A stretch of DNA of 64,000 nt from Onthophagus taurus (Eukaryota > Arthropoda > Insecta > Coleoptera > Scarabaeidae), in assembly GCF_036711975.1 (NCBI RefSeq), contig NC_091968.1, forward strand, positions 24,785,001-24,849,000. Reading direction: 5' to 3'. The translations under genes and the position numbers were made by a program. Position 1 is the stretch's first letter. Each line of letters begins with the position of its first letter. The notes below the pieces were generated by a model. That model saw only the letters and a program-made list of their open reading frames with translations, was not told the DNA's origin and did no database searches. This document shows, in pieces, positions 1 through 11,139 of the stretch.

Positions 1-3000
1 TTGAATTTCGGTAATTTTCGCTTAAAAGCTCATTGGCCATTTCGGTTAAATCATGAAATCTTTCTTCTCTCGCCAAGATATCGGCCGAAATAGCTTCGTG
101 CTTTTTAACGGTGGCGTCAACTTGGGCTAAGTTTGACCCGTATCGGGGGTCGGAAAGTACTTGGATCATATCTTTTAAGTAACCTTCGCGTAAAATGCTT
201 TTCTTTTCGAATTTGTAATTTAATTGTTCTAATCGTTCTTGTCGGCGGAGTTCGTTACGCAGCGCAACTTCGCGGCTATGTTCAGCTCTTTCTAACATTT
301 CCCAAGCTCTTTCAATATCTTGAACTAACTTCCCATCGGGCGGCGTAAAAGTTGGTTGTTTTAATTCAGTTAATTGAGTGTTAATGTTAAAGTATAAAGC
401 TTCAATTTCGCTTCGTTCTTTATATTTAGGCGGTTTTTCTATCGTTCTGTATTGCCCAAAAGCTAATAATAAACTTTGGATTCCCTCTAAAGAATTTGGA
501 AAATCCCTATTTTCCAATTCAACAACTTTAGCTTTAATCCACTCCAATAAATTTGAAGTAAATTTGTCGTATTGATTTTTCATTTTATCCGCTTCGACCA
601 TTTGGCTAATAATTTTTGCTATTCTTCTCCCACTTTTCTCTTCGTTTTTCATTCGGGCAAAAGTATGATAATAAGAAGCGACGTAAGTCATTATACTCTT
701 CTCATCTGGACGTGTCGTGTCGATGTCTTCGGCGTCTAATAATTTTGGAATGCCCAATTCGTTGTTGGCCATATCGAAGGCGTGATTTAAATTATCGAGC
801 GGTTTCCCGTTGAGGAGATCGTTAAAATCGAAAAGGTCCGGACGATGGGCGTGAATTAACGCGTTAAATCCAAGTCCATTTCGCCACGATGATGAAAAAT
901 CGGTGATGTGGACTCCGTTGTACCCGTGTGTTTTCCTCTGGGCCCATAATAAAAGGGCGTCTTTGGCTGATTTTTTTTCGGAACTTTCATTTTCTTCATC
1001 CTAAAAAAAAATTAAACCATAATTATTTATTTATATACTACATATTGTAACGTTGTATTCATTTTGTTCAGGAAACACGGATATTTATTATTAACTAAAC
1101 TTATGAATACTCTTATCTCAGGGTTCAAAAAAGAAAAATTAATTTTACAGGTTTCTATTTTTAAGTCGTTAACTGAGACTAATGAGAGAGAGAGAGAGAG
1201 AGAGAGCGTTATCGCCAATAAAGACAGATGTCAAACTATTATATTTACGTTAAGAAACTAATAAAAATTATAAAGACTTAAGTCTGTATTTGCAATTTTG
1301 TTTCTTCAAAAGACTCGGAAGTTAGTTTGAATTCTTGACATAAACATAAATAGTAAAATTCCCACTTATCTGATAAATAACTGTTAGGTTATGTGCGATT
1401 CAATTCGATTGAAGATCTCTATTGGGTTGGAAGGTCCCTCTTAGGAATGGAAAATGGACAGGAATCCGGAAAGCTTCGGCTCGGATAATTATTCTTCAAT
1501 CATATATTGTTTAGATCAGGAATGTGGTAACTGCTCTTGGAAAATTTTCAGGAATCAGGTAATTTCTTCTCAATTTATTTTCGATGTTTAAATTTATTTA
1601 ATTAAATTTTACTTTTTTTTTAGGTGAATAAAAAGAAATCTTTATTCTGTGTTAAGTTTGGATTGAACTCATCGGAGAACTAATTTTAGGTTAGGAAACT
1701 ACTTTGGATTTTTTTAGGTTAGATTTAACAGAGCTCTTGCCCTTACTAAATTGAACTGACTTGGCTCAACTTTTTCCTCTTCTTATATAACCTTTTCCCC
1801 TTCTCCAGAAAATGTTCTTCGTTTTATTTTAAACCCTCTATTCTCATTGGTAGATGGGTTTCGCGCCATTTCTTCTTTTAAAAATATTTTAAATATATCT
1901 AAATTTCGAAAACGCCATCTATCGGATTTCTTTTGAATTACTCAAAATTTCTTTTATTAATATCTTCTTTATTCCTTTATTACTCTGGATGAGACTTCGT
2001 ATTTAATGCAAATATCCTTCTATTTCAGTCATCCATTGGAGGTTTCAAAATTCTCCAACCACAAAAGAAGTTTGAAGTTTACAAATTTAAAATTAAATTC
2101 CCAAAGACAAAATCATTCAAAATCTTCCAGAATCTAATAAATTAGATGTAGCTGATACTGATCTTCCCGTTTTGAATGCTTTTGAATGAATATTAACAGT
2201 TTTAAAAGAATTATGAGCAACTAAAAATTAAATGTCAAATGAATTGAGGTTATGTCTCTCTCTCTCAGGTAACCTGTCTCGGGAGCTTTATTACAATATG
2301 TTATTTAAGAAAAGGTACTACGTTACGATGGTATGTACAAAAACAAAATTAAACCTATCTTGGTACAAGACAGAAAACCACCAAAAAAGGAATACCAGAG
2401 AATAAGGAAGAACTAAGAATAATTAATGAATTGTTAATGCAACATGACAGGGAGGAAAAACAAGGGGAACAATGGATAATAGAATAAAGATGGATAAAAC
2501 TCAAAACTACAATACAAAAAGTAGCCGCAGAGGTATGTGGGAAAAAGAGAAGCAGCCTAAGACTTATAATAACATGATTTTGGGATGAGGAGGTGCAACA
2601 GGAAGTCAAAGAAAAAACAAAGGTATCTACAGACGAAAAGAGAAGAAGATAGATAGAACTACATAAACAGGAGGAACGAAGCAAAGAGTAAAAGGGTATA
2701 TATTATAGCGAGGGAAGAGGTTAAGGTGGATTTAATAAGGGCGGAGGCTGGGAGAAGAGCAGTGAAATACGAGGAATTATCCACATTGCAGAATCCCGGG
2801 AGAAATCAAGGAGAGAATGTTGATATTGTCGGAGAGTGGGATATTCAATAACTGGGATCGGCTATAGAAGGTTGGAGAGAGGTGAAATATAGAAAGAACT
2901 GAGGGATAGAGACAGGGACATACAGAGGCAGGAGTGAAGGTCCTGGAGATATACGGGAAGGGAGATATAATGTAAGATATGGGGACATAAAGGAACTGTC

Positions 3001-5962
3001 AAAGTATTTGTTGATGGAATGGGAAGAAGAAAGGAAGAGATTGGTGGCCAGATTCCGCTGTGGCAATGAAGAGAGAGGGAACAGATACTGGACGGACGAT
3101 ATGGAGAGGCGGTGTAGGCTGTGTGGAGAGGATTAGGAGACACTGGAACACATGCTGAGAAGGTGTAGTGAGCTGAAGGAGAAGGCGATGGACTGGAGGC
3201 AGATTTTGAGGGTGAGGGCAAGAGATGGATGAGGGAGGTGATTGGGGCGAGGAGCCGGGGGTGTGAATATAGAGAGCTGGAGGGTAGAGGGTGAAAATCA
3301 GTATTGGAAATATGGGAATAGAGGAAAGCAAAATACTGAACACCTGGAGTAAATATTGCCAAGGTAAGCAAACAACAATTTAGCGCTTAATAACAACTAA
3401 AACTACAACTAACACTAGACCTAGAACTAGAATCATTCGGGTTTAGCCGTCTTGAGAGACGTGCTGCAAAATCCGAATGTTTCTAGTTCTAGTGTTAGTT
3501 TTAATTATTATTAAGCTTCTAGTTACTAATTCATAGATGGCGCCACCAATAAAATTTTAATTCGTCAAATTTAAAAAGTTTTAAAAACTTGATTTTTCTT
3601 GTTAAATAAGCTCAAGTTCAATTTTACAAGTTCTTAAATTCTAAAAAGCTTTCATTACTTTCGTATAAACGGTGCGCGATTTAGTGATGTTGACACGAAA
3701 TGTTGCAATTTTATTTTTATGTAATTGAGGTTATGTTCGATTATGTTTAAAAAGATTTTGAATGAAAGTGGTGGCGATGCCTCAAGAACATTTTAAAATA
3801 CGTTTTGGGCCAATTCAGTAAGGTTATGTTGCATTTATTTTATTTATTTAATCGATAGATGGTACTAAATTTTTTTTTTTAACTAATTTTGTTGCTATTC
3901 ATTTTTATTTTTAATTAATTTTCTTAAACATTAATTAATTAAAAACCTTTCTTTTAAATTCAATTTAAATTCATATTATTTTATAATTAAATTTTAATTA
4001 AAGTTTTAGTTACAATTTCATAGATGGCGCCACTAATAAAATTTTAATCCATCAAATGTCAAGTTTAAAAAGTTCTAAAAACCTGATTTTTTTCGTTAAA
4101 ATGAGTTCATGTTAAATTTTGCAAGTTCTTAATTGCTAGAAATTTTAATTTTATGTAATTGAGGTTATGTTCGTTTAAATTTAAAAACGATTTTCGCCCC
4201 AAGATTATTTTAAAATACGTTTTTGGCCAATTCAATAAGGTTATGTTGTAATTATTTCATTTGTTTAATCGATAGATGGCGCTGAATTATTTTAGAACTA
4301 GAATTATCCGTTAATCCGAATGTTTCTAGTTCTAGGTGTAGTGTTAGTTCTAGTTTTACACCAGCACTATTACAATGTAGAACTAACACAATACCTAGAA
4401 TTATTTGGGTTTAGCCGCACGTCTCTAAAGACGGCTAAACTCGAATGATTCTAGTTCTTGGTCTAGTGTTAGTTCTACTTTTATTTCAGTAAAAATAATT
4501 TAGTACTTAATAACAATTAAAATTAGAACTAACACTAGACCTAAAACTAGAAAGTTTTGAAACCGTGTTGTTCCATACCAATACATGACTAAATTTGAAA
4601 AAATAGTCTATTATAAATCTAAAATGATTATTTACAGTTTTCTATAATTTAATTTCATTCGGTGATAATAGAGGGCGACTCTTTCAATGTGTCAAATCAC
4701 ACAAAATTCTTTAAATTATTATTTTTTTTTTTTGATTTTATTTTTTATAGTTATTATCCAAGGATTTTTGATCGTTAAAATGTTTACGATACCATCATTT
4801 TACGCGATAAGGTAAATGAAACATTTTATTTTTGGAACAACAGGTAACAAAAAATGTAACAATACGCGGTTCTATTCTTTTATGGCTCGTTTTTAACGTT
4901 AGTTTTAACACTTATTTTTTTTTTAAACAAAAGCGATTACAACATACTTTTTTAATCCACCTTCAAATCTGGATTAATTTTTAAACAAAACAAAGGTTTA
5001 AAACTTTTAAGTGGATATAAAAAAAAATTTTTAAGTCGCGTTCATTTTTAGCTCTTGATGTCACACTTATGGCACGTTAAGAGTAAATAATCGATAAGAT
5101 AAGGAGGATATCAGTTTAATAAAAAAAATAAATTAAGCAACATGATGCAATTAAAAAAAAACAAACTTACCACATCAATTTCAATTTCTTGAATTTGAAA
5201 CCTTAAAATAATCGTCCAAATTAGACCCAAAATCAATCTGGGGTTTCCATCTACGATATCTTCCGCACCAATACTTTCCAGACGAACCTTCGTGTGTAAA
5301 AACGCCAAACTTTTGTTGACGTTTTCGATTTTGTGAACTCGCATCTTTCCATTGTTGGGTTTTGCTAGTTTTTCCCCCGAAATTATTTCTAATAATTTCA
5401 AGAGAATTTTTCCATCCGCTAAGTCCGTGAAGAGATCGTGAACTTCTAAACGAACCTAAATTAAATTAAAATTAAAGATTAAAATTGAAGATTAAGATTA
5501 AGAAAGAAAAAAGATCGAGGTATTAAAAAGAATTACTAAAAATGGGATTTAATCGGATTAAAACTGAAATTCTAAAGACATTTAAGTAATTTAGGGTTTA
5601 TTAACCTCAATCATTTGGTTTATTAATACAACGCATTCCACCTTTAACTACCCAAGCATTCGACACCAAATTTCAAAACCATCTGTGTTATTGTTTACGT
5701 TTTATCGAATCCAAACAGAAAATCGTAGGATGTAATCATTAAGGTTTTTAATGTTTAGAAAAAAAAATAATTAATTGTTTATTTACCTTGACGAGAAAAG
5801 AATTCATCCATTTCGTAAAGGTTTTCTTTTGGATGTGTAAACGTTCTTCTTGCAAGACCTTGATACGGCCCTGCTCGAATTTTTGCACCTCGTCCCTTTG
5901 TGTCATATTGGAACGGCGCTGGATTTCCGTGCTTCTTCTTGGTTCATAATGTATTGGTCCCG
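1..5962 (-). CDS. kst: Beta-heavy spectrin (karst), N-terminal part, cut by left window edge
   Basis: Three coding exons are read on the minus strand: 5962-5787, 5455-5171 and 1000-1 (continues out of the window). All junctions are GT/AG and in phase. The first holds M-T-Q-R-D-E at 5906 (the likely start) and the basic segment before CH1. The second completes CH1 ([26 protein letters not shown]). The third gives CH2 ([32 protein letters not shown]), then the linker and first spectrin repeats ([37 protein letters not shown]). The [17 protein letters not shown] stretch fits beta-heavy spectrin; conventional beta-spectrin reads ETWLSENQ here. Known role: an actin-binding cross-linker of the apical lateral membrane skeleton in epithelia, pairing with alpha-spectrin. 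The low end is truncated by the window, not by mutation. Confidence 0.93.
1001..2349. other. Karst intron, left part: no gene seen
   Basis: AT-rich intron sequence between the CH1-end and CH2 exons. It contains a GA dinucleotide run at 1183-1206 and otherwise nothing I recognise. Confidence 0.6.
1183..1206. repeat. (GA)n microsatellite
   Basis: About 12 uninterrupted GA dinucleotides inside the karst intron. The open frames on both strands here are simple-repeat artefacts. Confidence 0.95.
2350..3360 (+). mobile_element. Degenerate non-LTR retrotransposon (LINE), 3' part of ORF2
   Basis: The plus strand carries recognisable but broken ORF2 C-terminal sequence: a basic segment ([16 protein letters not shown], near 2730-2790), then [17 protein letters not shown] and a zinc knuckle of the form C-x2-C, H, C near 3108-3162, with an in-frame TAG inside the knuckle. 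High G on the plus strand contrasts with the AT-rich flanks. The long minus-strand open frames here are shadows of it. Clade not assigned. It sits in a karst intron in the opposite direction. Confidence 0.75.
3384..3512. repeat. Palindromic CTAGAACTAACACTAG element (family R3), copy 1
   Basis: An inverted repeat with arms built from CTAACACTAGACCTAGAACT and ATTCGGGTTTAGCCG around a short GTCTTGAGAGAC hairpin centre. The same arms recur at about ten other places in the window (near 4.3, 4.4, 4.5, 21.1, 29.1, 29.3, 40.9, 41.2, 42.65, 47.55 and 55.45 kb). No ORF. It behaves like a short foldback/MITE-type element. Confidence 0.8.
3530..4290. repeat. Diverged direct duplication beginning ATAGATGGCGCCAC
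   Basis: 3533-3860 and 4019-4280 are diverged copies of one sequence (ATAGATGGCGCCAC, then AAATTTTAAT, later GAGGTTATGTT and a final ATCGATAGATGG). The pair lies between R3 palindromic copies at 3384-3512 and 4291-4555, so the whole 3.38-4.56 kb block is repeat. Confidence 0.7.
4291..4555. repeat. R3 palindromic element, three partial copies
   Basis: Arms of the R3 family occur at 4291-4357, 4375-4484 (both arms plus a GCCGCACGTCTCTAAAGACGGC centre) and about 4520-4555 (one arm). They are imperfect relative to each other, so these are old or independently mutated copies. Confidence 0.75.
4560..5170. other. Karst intron: nothing recognised
   Basis: AT-rich single-copy-looking sequence up to the splice donor just below 5171. 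No coding, RNA or repeat signal seen. The 331-bp intron at 5456-5786 is likewise featureless. Confidence 0.5.
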
Positions 5963-6010
5963 CTACAAAAAAAAAACAGAATTTATATAATAATATCATG
6001 TATAGATAAC

Positions 6011-6050
6011 CTCTAATCAAATAAGTCGTTGTTTTAGGTACCATCATCAT
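6011..6050 (-). CDS. kst: Possible extra 5' coding segment of karst
   Basis: Minus strand, three consecutive ATGs (6050-6042) open a frame of 13 codons plus 1 nt ending in AGAG before a GTTATC donor-like site. A 48-nt segment (6010-5963) with a T-rich tract and TAG separates it from the exon beginning at 5962, and the phase fits. The 48-nt segment is a multiple of three and has no stop, so it may be retained. The M-T-Q-R-D start at 5906 is the alternative. Weak donor; low certainty. Confidence 0.3.
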
Positions 6051-6690
6051 CGAACTACCGGAAAAATATCGAATATGGAATTAGTTATGCCGGAGAAGAG
6101 TAGAGCAAATCTAGTCTTTTCAAGACTTAATCACAAGGCGCATTTAAGCAGCTTATAGATGAATTGAAGAAACCACCTGGATTGTTTTTGAAGCGCCAAT
6201 GATTTATCTTTACGTGGGAAAGACAAAAAAATCCGCTGATGAAATTGGCTAAATAATGAAGGACTCTGAAGGAAATACATTTTTTCAACCAAGACTAAAA
6301 GTAGGATTTTACCAAACTCACAACAGTGTGGGATATAAAGCATCAGTGCAAACTTTATCATCGCCAAGATGGAAAGCAGATGGAGTTTTAATCATTTTCA
6401 TTGGCTATGAGTTATTTGACAGCTTTTTTGACATTTTTGATTTGACCTTGGTTTATACATTATTACCAACTTAAAAATTTTTTCGTTATTATAATTGTGG
6501 AGGGATCTTTTGTTTGATGATGCCCTGCTATCTTTGTTCATTAATGCTTGGATAAGCTGATGACATTAAATTGTCAGAAAGAAATATCTAGAGCATATTT
6601 TGAGAAAAATAATATCATCAGTTTTAGCATTCTATCATTTCTATTATCTTTTAGCTCTCGGTTGTTGTTTCCCCAGATGGTAATTCTCCA
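6051..6690. other. Upstream karst intron: unrecognised sequence
   Basis: A 72-codon plus-strand open frame (6256-6474) of ordinary composition lies here, but no family is recognised and no flanking splice signals convince. Treated as non-coding. Confidence 0.4.
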
Positions 6691-7760
6691 AGTCTTTGTC
6701 ATTCGGTGGAAATTACATCATCTTTTCTTTCTGTATACAGACCTTGAAAGTGGCTAAATAACTGCTAACATGTTATTTTGAACTACTGCAGAATTGTACC
6801 ACATGTATTCGTATGTTACAAGTACGACCTCATCAACCGATCAACCTACTCCACAGTTATGGAAGACATGCTGAATCTACTACTACTAAAACCTAGATGT
6901 TGTGTACATCTTATATAGAGTGACATAACCTAAAACGGTTCTACAGAAATAGATAAAATCCTTAGGATTTATACAAGTAATACACAGATGGCATTAGGAA
7001 CCCACCTTTGAGAGTCATCGTATCTTATAGGAAATCTCTAAGTTGGTTTAAGTGACCAGACTGAGTGTGGGTAAGATGCTTAAGGAGTCTAATGGGAACT
7101 AGATGCGATTTGGGGTAACGCATATACTCCAGAATCTAACATATATACATACAATCGGAGATTATATCACCTTTTCTATCCATATACAGGCTTTAAAAGT
7201 AGGTAGCCCACTCCTAACTTGTTATTTTTGGGTACTGCAGAATACAGAGGTCCATGTATTTGTATGTTACAGGTACGGTGCGACCAACCTACTGCGCAGT
7301 TTGTAAGTCATGCTGAATTCTCCACTACTAGTCCACATAATATTGCGTTGTATACGGCGGACGGGAGAAGAAAGATGGAGGAATGAAGGTGGCAGGGAAG
7401 AGAGAGAAGTGGAAGAGTATACATACCTGAAATATAGGTTCTCGGAAAGTAATAAAAATAACGAACAGGATGATGGGACAGGTATGGAGATGTGGGAAAA
7501 AGAAAGGTTATGTTTGAGGGCTTGATGACGAGCACAATGATGTACGGCGCAGAAGATTACTGGAGGATGTACAAACAAGGTATTGCAGGTGAGTACTAGG
7601 GTTGGCGAGGGAGGAGGTTAAGGTGGATGCAGTAAGGGTGGAGAAAAAAACGGTCCTACAGGAGTAGATAAAATCCTTAGGATTTGCACTGGTGATACAC
7701 AGATGATATCAAGAATACATCTTTGTGAGTCAATATACAGTGTGTTAATTAATTAATACC
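6690..7760 (+). mobile_element. LINE fragments with a direct duplication
   Basis: 6700-6890 and 7150-7340 are diverged direct copies (each with a CTGCAGAAT...GTATGTTACA core), as are 6920-7070 and 7645-7740 (AGATAAAATCCTTAGGATTT). Between them, about 7340-7640 on the plus strand translates in pieces to ORF2 C-terminal sequence (GREEREVEEYTYLKYRFSES, then MMGQVW-like, then a YGAE-like segment) with frameshifts. The AGGTTAAGGTGGAT string near 7617 is shared with the LINE at 2.35-3.36 kb (near 2720), so both may belong to one family. Confidence 0.6.
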
Positions 7761-8170
7761 AATATCACAGTGCAATACGCAAATCGCGTATTGCAATAAA
7801 AATACTGTGTTATTGGTTGCATACTTGCAATGATGACGTCGGGTACAATATACAGTGGGGAAAATATACAGGGTGAGTTATTATTAGCATCCCGGCGGAC
7901 GATAGTTGCTAAACCGTTTGAGAAAGAAAAAAATGTTTTCTACAAAAGTTGTTTGACTCTCCACTTTCTATTACGTAAAATTATTTTCAGTTATACACAG
8001 TGTTCCATTTAGGCGTAACGGAGAGTATGCAGATTTTTTTAAATGGAACTTCCTGTATATTTTATCATATTATGAATAGCATTAAATTTGTTTATACAGC
8101 CGTATATGTTACTAACTCATAGCGTTCATAGTTCTTAAGATATTCAATTGTTTTTCCAAAATGTGTCCAT
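7760..8170. other. Short palindromic remnants, no gene
   Basis: Includes a small inverted sequence around 7775-7800 (CAATACGCAAAT / GCGTATTGC) and fragments of the form ATACAGGGTG and GTGTTCCATTTA that resemble ends of TIR elements elsewhere in the window. No coding signal. Confidence 0.4.
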
Positions 8171-8179
8171 TGCAGCATC

Positions 8180-9338
8180 TTTTTAAAAACGATGTAAAAA
8201 CGATATTTTTTCCAATTTTGCCTTGAAACTATGTTAGATAATAGTCAAATCCTAAGATATTAGATACGCTATACAGCGTGTTCATAAAGCTTAGTTATTT
8301 TTGAAGATTTTCAAATGGCTTTTTCTACGTTTTTTAAATGGAACACGCTGTATATTGTGTGCTGGTTGAATTGCCCATCAAGTTACCTTTAATTAGTGAT
8401 AAGTATGTCATATATCTAACTTTAGTAGTTTTCCTAATATTTAGAATTTAAAGAATAATGTGTAATAAAATGCGCTTTATTGTACTTTATGTTATTTTCT
8501 GTCTATGTTTATCGGTTTTTGTTGTTCTTCCTTTTATTATTTGATTAATATTTTATAATGTAAAATAATTTTGCAGCCATATACCAGATTTTAATGCAAC
8601 TTGGTACTTTATGAGATTTTAAAAAGATGTAAATAATAAAATATGCAATTGCTCTGTCATATAATTTACAACTTTAGAGAAAATAAGATGCACATGTTAA
8701 GATATGTAAAAATAATACTTGTAGAAGAGAAAATAGGCGGCATTTTGAACAACTTCTAAATATTAATTAAATTAATACCTACTTGTTGAGCAACATTTAG
8801 TAATTGTTTATAGTTTATTGCTGCATTTCCTTCAAATAATTTAGTAATTAAGAAAGGGATTTATTGTTATGTCATTTAATTGTATTTTTATTTGGATTAT
8901 TTAATTATTAAAGTTTTTTTTTAATTGTTTATAATATAATATTATTGATTTAGAAATGACAGACAAACAAAAAAAAAGGATAGAATATATTACATTCTAT
9001 CACTTTTTAAGTACAATAATGACATTTTATTTCACATTTTTTTAAATTCTAAATATCAGGAAAACTATTAAAGTTAGATATATGACATACTTATCATTAA
9101 TTAAAGGGAACTTGATGAGCAATTTAACTAGCACACAACATACAGAGTGTTCCATTTAAAAAACCTAAGAAAAAGCAATTTGAAAAACATCAAAAGTAGC
9201 TAAGCTTTACAAACACCCTGTATGATGTATATAATATCTTTGAATACTATCATCTACCTACTGGCTTTGACTATTGTCTGACGTAGTTTCAAGACAAAAT
9301 CGGAAAAAATGTCGGTTTTACATCGTTTTTATATTAGA
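8180..9338. mobile_element. Foldback element with long terminal inverted repeats
   Basis: 8180-8460 and 9040-9338 are imperfect inverted copies of each other (about 280 bp per arm), including AAAACGATGTAAAA at the outer ends, the TGTTCCATTTAAAA / TTTTTTAAATGGAACA pair and the CTAACTTTAGTAGTTTTCCT / AGGAAAACTATTAAAGTTAG inner ends. The roughly 580-bp AT-rich spacer has no ORF. This is a non-autonomous long-TIR element in a karst intron. Confidence 0.75.
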
Positions 9339-9339
9339 T

Positions 9340-11130
9340 ATTACATAAACCTTAGATAATCTTTTCCCATCAAAATACTGCATAGTTCTTTACAAGCTAT
9401 AATTAATAAATCACTGCAAATGTTGCAGAAAATCTGTAGGAATTAAACAGAAATAATATAAAGCTGTTAGCTTAGAACCTACAAAAACGAAAATTTCTAC
9501 TATAATTTATGTTCAATTAAACATAACAATACATAATTACGTCATAGTTCACAGTATTTAATCCGAATTTACGTGAGTTTGTAAATAGACTAAAATTGAG
9601 TGATGATCTCATATTTTATTTTTTTAATTTTTTTGTTTTTTTAAAACAACATTAAACAAAAATTGATGATAAATCATTGATTTTAATCAATTTTAACATT
9701 AATTCATCATAAAATGAAGTCGTTTCTAATAATATATTAAACAATACAATGATTTTTTACACTTAAAAATTAGACATATCCAAAAATAACTATTACTATT
9801 ACTACTTGATGAATGTGACGAGATTACTTAGAGGATTATTCCACTTTAAAATTTATAATTAACCTAGAAACTAAACTAGAAATCTGGATTATATTTACAT
9901 AGTAATTCTATGATGACAAATTTATAGCGAATTCTAAATTTCTAAGTACTTAATGATGATATTTCAAGAAAGAAAAGTTAAATTTGTTATTACTTAACTT
10001 ATTTTCTATGAAAACTTCAACGATATCTTTGACATGTTTACACAAAGATTTCTATGATAAATAAAGATAAAAATTTATTGATCGATAACTCAGCTCCTAC
10101 TACCCACGTTTAAATCCGTAACGTAACCGTCTATAGATGATTTTTTTACTAAATCGGCGTCGACGTCACTTAACCGCCTTTTTACTCTTAACAAGTAGGT
10201 CGTTTAACAAACCTTTTCAACTGTGCAGTGTTTAAACTCTAAAAAACACGACAAAGTTTTAAAGAGAGGAAGTATGCCTCAACAACTTTTGTATCTGTTT
10301 TTTACGAGTTCAATTCAAATTAATTTTTTAGTTTCTAAAAATAATTTTAAATAAATTTGCTTAATAAGATAAAAATTTATTGCTAAATACGTAAAAAGCA
10401 AATTTACTTAAACAACAACTTACTATAGGGACTTCTCCCTGTCATTTTTTCGTATTTTTAACCACTCCTTAACCAAAACTAAAAGTAACAACACTCACAA
10501 ACCGGCCGTTCATATTCAACTGATTAAACTTGGAGACGTGTGTGCTTGAAAAAGTATCTACAGATAACGAGCATGGGGCTCATCTCGATATTATACAGCT
10601 TAAAATCGATATACAATGATAAAATTGTTGCAATTTCATTTCATTTACTTGTTGTGCAGAGTAAGCGTCGGCACGTACACACGGAAACTGCTATTTTAAA
10701 CGTTACGGTCTGATCAGTATGTAACTGTTTTTTATTCCATTGTAGAATGTACATTTTAACATGATAAAGCGAGTTAAATAAAAATAAATTTTAAAAAGTG
10801 GGAAGAAAGGTGACAATTTTAAAGTATTACTAAAATATTTTATTTATTTGGGTGTTAAATAATAAAAATCCAAAAAAAAAGTATTTCAATTAACATTTTG
10901 TTGTTATTTGTAATCAATTTATTTGAGCTTTGTATTAAGTTAAGCTTTTGGGGATTTATTTTTTTTTTCGGTTGTAAACAGTTGTCATGTGTAACTATGA
11001 TTATTTTTATGAATTTTGTAAGTTTTAAAAATTGATGAAGTGTCAGAATTTGATGATAACATACCCTATAAAGTTTATAAACGTGTATAAACCAGTAATT
11101 AATTAAAATATTTAAATATTATAAAATGAC
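9340..11130. other. Karst intron: single-copy-looking sequence
   Basis: No ORF or repeat recognised. 10080-10720 has more CpG and more balanced composition than its surroundings, with a TCAGTT initiator-like string on the minus strand at 10523-10518. An alternative first exon of karst could lie here, but I see no donor that I would defend. Confidence 0.3.
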
Positions 11131-11139
11131 AGTTATACA

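Noticed and set aside
2355..3371. Long minus-strand open frames (up to 169 codons, Ser/Pro/Leu-rich)
   Set aside because: They are the complement of a G-rich plus-strand LINE fragment whose zinc knuckle and ORF2 motifs are readable; composition is that of an antisense shadow.
6256..6474. Plus-strand 72-codon frame near the karst 5' exons
   Set aside because: No family, no splice context; judged chance.
7267..7578. Minus-strand frames of 75-103 codons
   Set aside because: Antisense of the LINE fragment at 7340-7640.
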